From an uncultured Aquimarina sp. (lineage in GTDB: Bacteria > Bacteroidota > Bacteroidia > Flavobacteriales > Flavobacteriaceae): a stretch of 64,000 nt of DNA. Location of the stretch: the NCBI GenBank assembly GCA_947497175.1, contig CANMFM010000007.1, positions 186,001-250,000 on the forward strand. The letters run 5' to 3'. This document shows positions 1-8,278 of the stretch, piece after piece. The notes under the pieces are model-generated. The model made no database searches and had not been told where the DNA came from. It was given only the letters and a program-made list of their open reading frames with translations. Position 1 is the stretch's first letter. The number at the start of each line of letters is the position of its first letter. The translations under genes and the position numbers were made by a program.

Positions 1-397
1 TTACCTGAAATTTATCAGCACTATAATTGATGTCAAGTACTTGATCCTGTATTATTTCCACTCCGGAATCTTTGGCTTTTTTTGCCAGATGATGATCTAA
101 TGTATATCTGCTTATTCCAAAACCACCTAACGGTAGTTTACTATGAATTATATCTCCCTGTTGCGTACTTAAAATAAATTTTGAAATCTCTACAGGATGA
201 ATGGTATTCAAATTAATATTTAAAAAATCAAAATAAGGCAATACTTCATTAGAGATATATTCTCCGCAAACTTTATGTTTGGGATACTCTTCTTTCTCGA
301 TAAGTACAACCTTAATACCATGTATAGCTAAATGGATAGCACTCGTTAAACCGGCTAATCCACCCCCTACGATTATTATGAAAGAATGCGTATTCAT
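1..397 (-). CDS. FAD-dependent oxidoreductase, N-terminal part (partial at window edge)
   Basis: Not in the ORF track because it runs off the left edge without a stop. Reading the minus strand from ATG at 397 gives about 132 residues. They begin with a Rossmann dinucleotide-binding motif (VGGGLAGLTSAIHLA), followed by VVLIEKEEYP and KVCGEYIS. The E at the end of strand 2 and the KVCGE box are typical of the geranylgeranyl-reductase/aromatic-monooxygenase-like FAD family. The product is therefore probably a flavoprotein acting on a lipid, isoprenoid or aromatic substrate; the substrate cannot be told from this fragment. Its start lies 81 bp beyond the end of the OmpA gene on the same strand, with a terminator between, so it is likely transcribed separately. 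Confidence 0.75.
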   Translation of the reverse strand, partial: MNTHSFIIIVGGGLAGLTSAIHLAIHGIKVVLIEKEEYPKHKVCGEYISNEVLPYFDFLNINLNTIHPVEISKFILSTQQGDIIHSKLPLGGFGISRYTLDHHLAKKAKDSGVEIIQDQVLDINYSADKFQV

Positions 398-427
398 TAA
401 ATGAAGATACGTAAAATTTGTGCATAA

Positions 428-457
428 AAAAATCCCAACGGGATCGTTGGGATTTTT
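428..457 (-). terminator. Rho-independent terminator of the OmpA-like lipoprotein gene
   Basis: A 13-bp perfect stem (AAAAATCCCAACG pairing with CGTTGGGATTTTT) with a 4-nt loop lies 21 nt past the OmpA stop. On the minus strand it ends in a run of T. The stem is A/T-flanked, so it could also work in the other direction. Confidence 0.85.
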
Positions 458-477
458 GGTATGATCTTTCAGTAAAA

Positions 478-1173
478 TTATTGTTTTACTTGTTCTTGAG
501 CTTCTCTTTTCATTTTTTCGTTAGCCACAATACCTAGCTCAACTCTTCTGTTTTTAGCTCTTCCTTCTGGAGTTGAATTATCATATTTTGGAAGTGTTTC
601 TCCGTGTGCATACGTAGTTAAACGACCTCTGCTAATCCCTTGAGACACTAAGTATTCGGTAACGGCGTTTGCTCTTTTTTGAGAAAGCGACATGTTGTAA
701 CTATCGTCTCCTGTACTATCGGTATGCCCTTCGACTATGATATTAGTATCAGGATACTCCTTAAAAATACCCGCAAGTTTATTAAGGTTAGCTTTAGACT
801 TTTCATTAATGTTAGATTTGTTAGTTTCAAAATAAACACCACTATTTTCATCAAATACTACATCAATCCCTTCACCTACTCTAGTTACTTCGGCACCTGG
901 TATTTCTGACTCAATTTTCTGAGCTTGTTTATCCATTTGCTTTCCTATAACCCCTCCGGCAACTCCACCAACAACTCCACCGATGACAGCTCCTAATGCA
1001 GAGTTTCTTTTTCCCACGTTATTACCAATTACTCCACCAAGCACCGCCCCGGCTGCAGTACCAATTACTGCTCCTTTTTGAGTATTGTTTGCATTTTGTA
1101 CGGCTTCACAACTAGATAGTACTGCTACTGCCATTAATGCAACCCCAATTTTTTTAAGATTTGTCTTCATCAT
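478..1173 (-). CDS. OmpA-family outer-membrane lipoprotein with glycine zipper
   Basis: A 231-aa predicted lipoprotein. An N-terminal signal ends in the lipobox LSSC (Cys22). Residues about 34-82 form a Gly/Ala-rich glycine-zipper segment, of the kind seen in YiaD-like proteins, which would insert in or pack against membrane. Residues about 108-220 are an OmpA C-terminal peptidoglycan-binding domain, with EGHTDSTG followed by SLSQKRANAV and a closing NRRVE. The predicted role is tethering the outer membrane to peptidoglycan. Two adjacent ATG codons could start it. The lipocalin-like gene is 13 bp upstream on the same strand, so the two are probably co-transcribed and end at the terminator at 428-457. 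Confidence 0.9.
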   Translation of the reverse strand: MMKTNLKKIGVALMAVAVLSSCEAVQNANNTQKGAVIGTAAGAVLGGVIGNNVGKRNSALGAVIGGVVGGVAGGVIGKQMDKQAQKIESEIPGAEVTRVGEGIDVVFDENSGVYFETNKSNINEKSKANLNKLAGIFKEYPDTNIIVEGHTDSTGDDSYNMSLSQKRANAVTEYLVSQGISRGRLTTYAHGETLPKYDNSTPEGRAKNRRVELGIVANEKMKREAQEQVKQ

Positions 1174-1186
1174 ATATAGATTTGAA

Positions 1187-1666
1187 TTATTGTATTTTAT
1201 TAAAATTCATTGTGATCACAAAAGGTGACCCTTCCAAACTTACCGTCATCGCCCAGGTCATCGTTGTATCATCAAGATGTTTTAGAGCCATTCTGTATCC
1301 GGCATTATTATTTGTGCTTTTCTTCTTTTCATTTATTGGTTTAAATAAAAAGTAATATTCTCCATCAGCTTCTGGTTTAGGGATCGTAAATCTGAAATTA
1401 CGTTCTCCTGTAGAGGTACAGCTACTTTGATTTACTTGATATTTACCTGTATTGTTATTAGGGATAAATTTCCAAGTACTTCCAGTAAAACACTCAGCAG
1501 AAGCATCGTTATATAGATTTACATCGAATATACCAGAACGATCATAAGAGATATTATTTAAGGACCACTCTCCTTTTAAAGTTTTTTTAGCAGCAATAAC
1601 CGTTTTTTGAGGTGCGCTGCAGGAAGCTAGCATAATGACTGCCAGCAATAACATAAGTTTTTTCAT
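1187..1666 (-). CDS. lipocalin-like lipoprotein
   Basis: A 159-aa protein with a short hydrophobic signal and lipobox LASC (Cys16). The mature part starts with LKGEWSLNNISYD, the G-x-W strand typical of lipocalin-like domains, and then alternates beta strands with two cysteines (SAECFTGS and NQSSCTS) that could form a disulfide. No catalytic residues are evident. It lies directly upstream of the OmpA-like lipoprotein gene with only 13 bp between, suggesting one envelope operon. The exact role is unknown; binding of a small hydrophobic ligand at the outer membrane is only a family-based guess. Confidence 0.8.
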   Translation of the reverse strand: MKKLMLLLAVIMLASCSAPQKTVIAAKKTLKGEWSLNNISYDRSGIFDVNLYNDASAECFTGSTWKFIPNNNTGKYQVNQSSCTSTGERNFRFTIPKPEADGEYYFLFKPINEKKKSTNNNAGYRMALKHLDDTTMTWAMTVSLEGSPFVITMNFNKIQ

Positions 1667-1907
1667 TGTAGTTAGATTTTATTTTTATAAAAATAGCTAA
1701 TAACGTTAACGTTTCAAAGATTATTATATTTCTATTTAAACAGATTATTATTCCAGATAGTATAAAACAAAAATCGATGAAAATAGTTTTTTATCGATCA
1801 AAACAACGTTTATTATTCGGTTACAATAGTAAACCTTCTAAGCCGTAAAGATTGTCTCGTTCAAAAGAATCTTTGCTTCATATCAAAAATACCTGAATCC
1901 TTTTGTC

Positions 1908-3233
1908 CTACGAATCCTTTCTGGGAACTCTAAAGAGCAGAATCAAGCCAATTGCAAAAAACAGTATAAGAAAAAGAATAGAATACCGCACGCTTCCTGT
2001 TAATTGAGCAATAATGCCGTAAGAAAACATACCGATGACAATTCCAATTTTTTCTGAAACATCATAAAAACTGAAGTATGAAGCAGTATCTACCGCATTT
2101 TTTGGCAAAAGCTTCGAATATGTAGATCTTGAAAGCGCCTGTATACCCCCCATTACCAGACCAACAATGGCGGCTGCGATATAAAACTGTGATGGCGTTG
2201 TAATGGTATAGGCATATATACATATTCCTATCCAAATAAAATTGATCGCTATCAGTGTTTTTATGTTTCCATAGGCTGAAGAAGCTTTTGATGTAAAATA
2301 GGCTCCCAATATAGCTACAAGTTGAATTAAAAGTATGCTAAAAATTAATCCCGTAGTTGCATTTTGATCTCCCCAATCTAATTCTTCAATTCCAAAATAG
2401 GTGGCGATAAGCATAATCGTTTGTACCGCCATACTATACACAAAAAATGCAGACAGATATCTTCGTAATTTTATATTGTTTTGAAGTGCTTTCCATATCA
2501 TTTTTAATTCTTTAAAACCGTTAAAAACTACGGCTTTCGTCAAAACATCTTTCTTATTTCCCTTAGGCAAATAGTAGTAAGTGTATTGACTAAATCCTAT
2601 CCACCACACTCCAACCATTACAAACGATAATCGTGTTGGTGTGCCCTCGTCTTCAAAACCAAACCAATCAAATTTTAAGATCATTATCAAATTAATGATT
2701 AAAAGAAGTACGCTTCCTATATATCCTAATGAATACCCTTTTGCACTTATGGCATCCTGTTGTTCTGGAAAAGCAATATCTGGCAAATATGAATTATAGA
2801 ACACTAAACTTGCCCAAAAACCGATTAATGCCAAAAAGTAGCATAATAAACCAAACCAGAGATGTTCTAATGAAAACCAATATAAGCCAATACAGGATAA
2901 AGCTCCTAGATAACAAAAGAATTTTAGGAAATTTTTCTTATTTCCGATGTAATCAGCAATACCGGATAAAAAAGGACTAATTATTGAAACTACGAGAAAA
3001 GCCAAAGCCGTCACGTAACTTATCAAAGAATCATTATTAAAGTCATATCCAAGAAAGCGTACTGTGTCATTAATGATATGACCATCAGTATCTTTTAGTA
3101 TGGTTAATGCTCCCCAAAATATAGGAAACACAGCCGAAGATATCGTTAAGTTATAAACCGAGTTTGCCCAATCATAAAATGCCCAAGCATTTAATAACTT
3201 TTTGTGTCCTTTAGGTAGAGTTCTGTTCATCAA
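1908..3233 (-). CDS. MFS transporter, UMF1 (Atg22-like) family
   Basis: A 441-aa, multi-pass membrane protein. The N-terminus carries NAWAFYDWANSVYNL, the signature of the UMF1/Atg22-like branch of the major facilitator superfamily. About 12 hydrophobic segments follow, and the loop GIADYIGNKKNFL resembles the MFS inter-helix 2/3 motif. Yeast Atg22 exports amino acids from the vacuole; bacterial members are mostly uncharacterised, so the substrate is unknown. MMNR offers two possible Met starts. The gene is separated from the upstream M48 peptidase gene by a terminator, so it probably has its own promoter. Confidence 0.88.
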   Translation of the reverse strand: MMNRTLPKGHKKLLNAWAFYDWANSVYNLTISSAVFPIFWGALTILKDTDGHIINDTVRFLGYDFNNDSLISYVTALAFLVVSIISPFLSGIADYIGNKKNFLKFFCYLGALSCIGLYWFSLEHLWFGLLCYFLALIGFWASLVFYNSYLPDIAFPEQQDAISAKGYSLGYIGSVLLLIINLIMILKFDWFGFEDEGTPTRLSFVMVGVWWIGFSQYTYYYLPKGNKKDVLTKAVVFNGFKELKMIWKALQNNIKLRRYLSAFFVYSMAVQTIMLIATYFGIEELDWGDQNATTGLIFSILLIQLVAILGAYFTSKASSAYGNIKTLIAINFIWIGICIYAYTITTPSQFYIAAAIVGLVMGGIQALSRSTYSKLLPKNAVDTASYFSFYDVSEKIGIVIGMFSYGIIAQLTGSVRYSILFLILFFAIGLILLFRVPRKDS

Positions 3234-3243
3234 ATAAAAATTA

Positions 3244-3276
3244 AAAGCCGCTCTGAATTAGTTCAGAACGGCTTCT
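3244..3276 (-). terminator. terminator of the M48 peptidase gene
   Basis: The stem AAGCCGcTCTGAA / TTCAGAaCGGCTT has one mismatch and a 4-nt loop. It is followed on the minus strand by TTTTAATTTTT. It lies about 40 nt past the stop of the M48 gene. Confidence 0.85.
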
Positions 3277-3316
3277 AAAATAGGTATAATCTTTTTAATG
3301 TATTAAAACTTTACAA

Positions 3317-4138
3317 TTATTTAAACGTAGTAACTCCAAATTTCTTAGCTTCTGCTCTAGCTGCCGGAGCCCATGCCGTTAGGTTAGCAATACGTGTATC
3401 ACTTGATGGATGCGTACTCATAAATTCAGGAGGCGCTTGTCCACCACTATTGGCTTTCATACGTCGCCATAGGTTTGCTGCTTCATCAGGATTATATCCC
3501 GCAATGGCCATAAGTTGTAATCCAATACGATCAGCTTCGGTTTCATGACTTCTGCTAAAAGGCAACATTACACCAAATTGACTACCAAGACCAAAAGCAG
3601 TACCCACGATTTGTTGTGTTTCTTGGCTTTTTCCACTTACAGCAACAGCAGTTGCAGCACCGGCTACTTGTTGTAATTGTGAAGCACTCATTCTTTGTTG
3701 ACCATGGTTAGCCAGTGCGTGAGCGACCTCATGCCCCATAACAGCTGCTACCCCACTCTCATTTTTAGCAATAGGCATAATACCCGTATAAAAAACTATC
3801 TTACCTCCGGGCATACACCAGGCATTCACACTTTCGTCCTGTACCAAGTTATATTCCCATTGGTAGTCTTTTAGATATCCCTGATAACCATTGGCATTAA
3901 GCCAACGCTCAGACGCTCTAGCAATTTTCTGACCAACTCTGGTAATCATTTCTGATTCAGAAGTTCCTTTGACTACTTTATTTTCGCTCAAAAACTGGTT
4001 ATATTGCTGAAATGCCATTGGTAATATCTGCGAGTTAGATACTAATGCCAACGTTTTCTTTCCTGTAAATGGATTTGTTTTACAGGACATGAATAAAACG
4101 AATCCAAATGTTAAAATAATTATATTTCTATATTTCAT
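3317..4138 (-). CDS. M48-family metallopeptidase lipoprotein
   Basis: Zinc peptidase of the M48 family (BepA/LoiP-like), probably periplasmic or outer-membrane-anchored and involved in quality control of envelope proteins. The zinc motif HEVAH lies within AAVMGHEVAHALANHG, and the third ligand is in SRHETEADRIG. The C-terminus has the usual STHPSSDTRI motif. The ORF track starts 15 residues earlier at 4183. I prefer the internal ATG at 4138, because MKYRNIIILTFGFVLFMSC is then a clean lipoprotein signal with Cys19, giving 273 aa. It is a single gene between its own terminator and a 402-bp intergenic region. Confidence 0.9.
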   Translation of the reverse strand: MKYRNIIILTFGFVLFMSCKTNPFTGKKTLALVSNSQILPMAFQQYNQFLSENKVVKGTSESEMITRVGQKIARASERWLNANGYQGYLKDYQWEYNLVQDESVNAWCMPGGKIVFYTGIMPIAKNESGVAAVMGHEVAHALANHGQQRMSASQLQQVAGAATAVAVSGKSQETQQIVGTAFGLGSQFGVMLPFSRSHETEADRIGLQLMAIAGYNPDEAANLWRRMKANSGGQAPPEFMSTHPSSDTRIANLTAWAPAARAEAKKFGVTTFK

Positions 4139-4540
4139 AATGTGTCTACATAATTTAATTGGATATAAAATTACAAAAATCATAAATCTATCTTATAATT
4201 ATCAATTTTTAATTTAACGCAATCAAAAAATAAGATTAATCATAGTGCTATTCTGCCTTTAAAACGTTTCATAAATATCATATATTTGAAAAAGGGTATT
4301 TACCCCTATTTTTTAGGGGTGATTTTTCAAAAAAAATACAACTAATATGCCTACATTTATATCCATCCCTACAATAATCAAATATCTGAATATCAGATCT
4401 TTTGAAGTTTGTATTTAAAATAATAAAAAGTTATATTTATATACCCCACACTTTAAAATATAATTGATTAATCGTATTCACAGTTTTTTGGTTTCTTAAT
4501 TGCAATCGTTCTTATTCATTAATTTACAGAATATACGATT
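4139..4540. other. 402-bp intergenic region upstream of the gasdermin operon
   Basis: Very AT-rich and without a credible ORF. It separates the M48 gene from the divergent caspase-gasdermin operon. The only distinct structure is the GC-rich palindrome pair at 4294-4320. I could not place a convincing -33/-7 promoter pair. Confidence 0.6.
4294..4320 (+). promoter_or_regulatory. GC-rich double palindrome, putative operator (copy A)
   Basis: Two overlapping inverted repeats stand out in AT-rich DNA: GGGTA-TT-TACCC, then CCCCTA-TTTTT-TAGGGG (4303-4319). Similar elements lie before the genes starting at 27552 and 57483. The location 221 bp before the caspase gene suggests an operator or activator site. 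It could instead be an early transcript hairpin, but no U-tract of terminator type is clear. Confidence 0.4.
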
Positions 4541-7438
4541 ATGAACCTGTATGCTTTACTTATCGGAATAAATGAATATGAATTAAGTCCACTAAATCAG
4601 TGTGTTAATGATGTACAAGAATTTGAAAAGTATCTCAATACTCTGAGTAACATTTATGGAACAATTTCGATTGAAAAACTTCTGGATAAAAAAGCTACCA
4701 AAATAAATATCATTACAACTATTACCACCTTTTTGAATAAGGCCAATGATACTGATGTAGCTTTTTTTTATTATAGTGGTCATGGTACCTTAGAAAACAG
4801 TTCTGGTAGATTTAGTGATGTACATACGGGCACAATAGAATGTTTGGTATGTTATCACGATGAGCATGCCAATGAAAATTTTTTATTGGCTGATAAAGAG
4901 TTACGCTATTTATTTTCGAAACTCAAAAATGATCCTCACCTGGTTACTGTCTTTGATTGTTGTCATTCTGGTGATATGGTTAGGTTACTTAGCAATCAAA
5001 CTGACACAACAAATTATAGGCAAAGAAAACTAAGCACTATATTTCCCTCAAGAAAATATGAAGATTTTATTTTCTCTAATGAAATTGATGAAAAACGTAT
5101 TAGGTCATCACAATTATCCTCTTTGATTCCTTATAAAAACTCGGTAAATATTTCGGCATGTCTTTCATCAGAGTCTTCCTGGGAAAATCATAAAGGTGGT
5201 GTTTTTACACGATTTCTTTTGCAACTTTTGAAAGCAAAGGACAGTAATTTACATTATCTGGATATTGCTAAATGGGCAAAAATAAGCTTGAAAGATATTA
5301 CTAGTAAAAAACAAACACCAACAATTAGTGTACAAGGATCAGGAAAAATGGATCATTATAGCCCTTGGCTTCATCTTTATCCCGGTCAACCTCAAATTGA
5401 TCAGGGTCAGATTTTTTACAACAATAAAAATGGTTGGTACTATAATAAGGGCCAGTTGTTTGGTATTAAAGAAGGTGCTAAAATCACTATTCAGATAGAA
5501 AACGATAAAACTTTTACTACAGAGATCATCAAAGTAAGTCTTGAAGATTCTTTAATTGCTGATCCCATAGAATCTGGAATTACATTAGACTTCAAAAAAT
5601 CTTATTCCGTAATTACGGAGACCGTTTTTAACTCATTAGACATTCATATATTCAATCTCGATCAAGATACTCATGCCCAAAAGCATATTACCAACACAAT
5701 AAAGGATATTGTTAATATAAGCATTTCAACGGTAGATAGCGCTGATTTCTTTGTAATCATATTTAATCAAACCGTATATATAACTCTACCTTCTGACGTA
5801 TATCGACCTTTAGCAAAGCAAATAGATCTTTTAAAATTTTCAGAAGAAATTGTACATAAAAGATTAAAAAATCAATTAGAATCCTTAGTAAAATGGAATT
5901 ATTACAGCACCTTAATAAATCCAGACGCAGGCTTCATTGTTATTCCGATTAAAGTTGAAATACAAATTGACGACAGCCAACAATGGATCGATGTAACTAA
6001 TTCTGATCTTGATCTTGAAACCATTCATAATAAGTATACACAAAGTGGCGAGTATTATCAGAAATTTAAAATTAAGGTTTCAAATGTCTCTAATGAAGAT
6101 GTTTTTGTTTCTGCGTTACTTCTAAGTTCTGACATCGCTATTGCAACGGACCTTTTTGATAATATGTCCAAAAAACTTAAGCCACAAGAAGCTGTCCTGT
6201 TTTATGAACATCGTAAAACCCCTCTATCCTATTGGTCATTAGATGCGTATAAAGAAATTTATAACTGGAAACACGATTGGTTGTATTACAAATTCATTGT
6301 AACTAATCAAGAAGACATCACACCGATTATTCCCGATATAGCACAACACCCGCTATCCCCTCCTATTACACATCATGGAAATTTAATGGGACTTGGAGCT
6401 GTAGATGATTTAACTGTAGAGAACAATAAGTGGGATGTTTATACTACCCAGCTTAGACTGCACAATCCTAGCTATAACATTATAGGTGAAAAACTACTCC
6501 AAAATTGGGACTGGTATGCAAATAATGAAATTGTGGCTCCTTTTATAAACTCATTATATACTTCAAAAAGACAAAACGGATTTATTTTTAATACAGTGAA
6601 TCTACCTAATGCCACTGGAGATATAGATGTTAATACACGAAATGTATCTGGATTTAAATTGAAACTTGGTAATTATTTTGATGATAAATGCAGATATCGA
6701 AGATTCAAAAAATCCAAAAAGATGTTCCCGCATTTACCTGTAATTGTTGCTGAAGGAGATTCATGGTTTTTATTTCCCTTTTTGGTGAAAGACACTCTTG
6801 ATTATGTAATGGAAAAATATCCTTTGCGAAGTATTGCTGCTGCAGGAGATGAGATACAAAATTATAGAGATAGCGGTCAACTACTTAAAGAAATAGAACA
6901 CGAACGTCCCCGGTATGTTCTTATTAGCGGCGGTGGTAATGATGTTATAGGTCCGGAGATTGAAGACATTCTTATACCAGGATTAGCCTCTGGATTAGAG
7001 CCCGAAAAGTACTTAAATGAAAAACATAAGAAAAAAATGGATCAACTGTGGGGGCATTACAATTACTTTTTTAACAGAATCTCAGAATTTGATTTTGTAG
7101 AGCATGTATTTATACACGGTTATGATTATGTACTAGCTGATTTGGATAAAAAAACCATTAAAAATGGTTGGGTCAATAAATATTTGATTAAAAAAGGAAT
7201 AACGGTAATAGAAGATCGATCCAAAATAATTCAATATCTCATTGATACTTTTAATACGTTGTTAGAAGATGTTACTCAAAAGCATGCCAATGCCACCTAT
7301 TTAGATATGAGATCCTTAGTTAATAGAGACGAATGGTATGATGAAATACACCCAAATGATGAAGGGTTTGCCAAAGTTGCTCAAAAATTTTTAAACGCTA
7401 TTAATCAATTAGAATATATAGATCATGAGAATATGTAA
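4541..7438 (+). CDS. caspase-family (C14) protease fused to SGNH hydrolase
   Basis: A 965-aa first gene of the gasdermin operon. Residues 1-280 are a peptidase C14 caspase-like domain. It opens with YALLIGINEY and has the catalytic His in YYSGHG (H81), the catalytic Cys in VFDCCHSG (C141) and a p10-like GVFTRFLLQLL. Residues about 290-640 are beta-rich and unrecognised. Residues about 730-960 are an SGNH/GDSL-like hydrolase: GDSW (S741), SGGGND (N800) and DEIHP (D934, H937) supply blocks I, III and V. No signal peptide is visible, so it is cytosolic. The predicted job is to cleave the gasdermin encoded next; the hydrolase may attack lipids or esters. The stop overlaps the next gene by 14 nt, implying translational coupling. 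The fusion is unusual; the domain calls rest on motifs only. Confidence 0.88.
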   Translation: MNLYALLIGINEYELSPLNQCVNDVQEFEKYLNTLSNIYGTISIEKLLDKKATKINIITTITTFLNKANDTDVAFFYYSGHGTLENSSGRFSDVHTGTIECLVCYHDEHANENFLLADKELRYLFSKLKNDPHLVTVFDCCHSGDMVRLLSNQTDTTNYRQRKLSTIFPSRKYEDFIFSNEIDEKRIRSSQLSSLIPYKNSVNISACLSSESSWENHKGGVFTRFLLQLLKAKDSNLHYLDIAKWAKISLKDITSKKQTPTISVQGSGKMDHYSPWLHLYPGQPQIDQGQIFYNNKNGWYYNKGQLFGIKEGAKITIQIENDKTFTTEIIKVSLEDSLIADPIESGITLDFKKSYSVITETVFNSLDIHIFNLDQDTHAQKHITNTIKDIVNISISTVDSADFFVIIFNQTVYITLPSDVYRPLAKQIDLLKFSEEIVHKRLKNQLESLVKWNYYSTLINPDAGFIVIPIKVEIQIDDSQQWIDVTNSDLDLETIHNKYTQSGEYYQKFKIKVSNVSNEDVFVSALLLSSDIAIATDLFDNMSKKLKPQEAVLFYEHRKTPLSYWSLDAYKEIYNWKHDWLYYKFIVTNQEDITPIIPDIAQHPLSPPITHHGNLMGLGAVDDLTVENNKWDVYTTQLRLHNPSYNIIGEKLLQNWDWYANNEIVAPFINSLYTSKRQNGFIFNTVNLPNATGDIDVNTRNVSGFKLKLGNYFDDKCRYRRFKKSKKMFPHLPVIVAEGDSWFLFPFLVKDTLDYVMEKYPLRSIAAAGDEIQNYRDSGQLLKEIEHERPRYVLISGGGNDVIGPEIEDILIPGLASGLEPEKYLNEKHKKKMDQLWGHYNYFFNRISEFDFVEHVFIHGYDYVLADLDKKTIKNGWVNKYLIKKGITVIEDRSKIIQYLIDTFNTLLEDVTQKHANATYLDMRSLVNRDEWYDEIHPNDEGFAKVAQKFLNAINQLEYIDHENM

Positions 7439-8261
7439 AAATGACATAACGGATCAAATACGAGATTTGTTTGATGCCAATCCGCTTAGAATTCCTGAGG
7501 CAAGAATACAACCCATGTGTATGCTCGAAATACAAGATCATAAACCAAAATATCTTGGAGAGTTCAGGTTTTTGGTCAAAAATGGATTTAACCATCCAAT
7601 TCAGGTAAATACCTCGCCTGTAGCACAAATATCTAATGTAAAAACTAAAAAAATTGATTTCAAAATTGGTTTTGATATTCTGGGTAACTTCATTAAGGCT
7701 TTTGGTTTAGATCCTGCCGCTGTGAGCGCATCGATCAAAGGGACTAAGAAAATGTCGTTTTCTTTCGGTAATGTGGTCAGAAAATATATTGACACCCTAG
7801 AATTAGGTCATATTTTAGTCGCTAATGATATTAAGGGGGATCCAGAAAATATATTTATCAAAGAATTTTCAGAAAAAAAAGAGGTTACGCTGGCGCTAAT
7901 TACTGATATTCTTACAAGTACCGATTTTTCACTTGCTACCTATAAAGACAATACTACAAATGCAGAAATTAATATTCCGCTCATTCAGGAATATTTAGCA
8001 AACCTTGATACTAAACTAACCATCGAAAAGATATCAGATAATGAAATAAAGTTCAAAGGTGATACGCCTCTTACTTATGCATTTACCTGTGTAGAAATTA
8101 ATATAGATCCTACTACTGGAAAATTCTCGAGAGGACAATGGCTTGATAACATTCGTTCGGTTAAAGGTAGTACGACAACGAGTACTGCTACAGAACAGCT
8201 AGAAATACCGAAATTATTGCTTGATGATAATCAAGCAAATCCCTTATTGATTGACTTTTAA
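7425..8261 (+). CDS. bacterial gasdermin (bGSDM), pore-forming cell-death effector
   Basis: A 278-aa protein I assign to the bacterial gasdermins. Supporting features are a near-N-terminal cysteine (MRIC, Cys4), where known bGSDMs are palmitoylated, and the segment PEARIQPM, matching the family pattern R-x-I-x-PL. The blocks SPVAQIS, IGFDILGNFIKAFG and PLTYAFTCVEI match the conserved core, with alternating strands between. Known bGSDMs are held inactive by a short C-terminal peptide, which a neighbouring protease removes; the freed N-terminal part then makes large membrane pores. Here a Ser/Thr-rich linker at about 247-258 precedes about 20 residues ending PLLIDF, a plausible inhibitory tail. 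The start overlaps the caspase gene by 14 nt. The identification is from memory of the family, not a search. Confidence 0.85.
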   Translation: MRICKNDITDQIRDLFDANPLRIPEARIQPMCMLEIQDHKPKYLGEFRFLVKNGFNHPIQVNTSPVAQISNVKTKKIDFKIGFDILGNFIKAFGLDPAAVSASIKGTKKMSFSFGNVVRKYIDTLELGHILVANDIKGDPENIFIKEFSEKKEVTLALITDILTSTDFSLATYKDNTTNAEINIPLIQEYLANLDTKLTIEKISDNEIKFKGDTPLTYAFTCVEINIDPTTGKFSRGQWLDNIRSVKGSTTTSTATEQLEIPKLLLDDNQANPLLIDF

Positions 8262-8278
8262 CACCTAAACATAAACCC

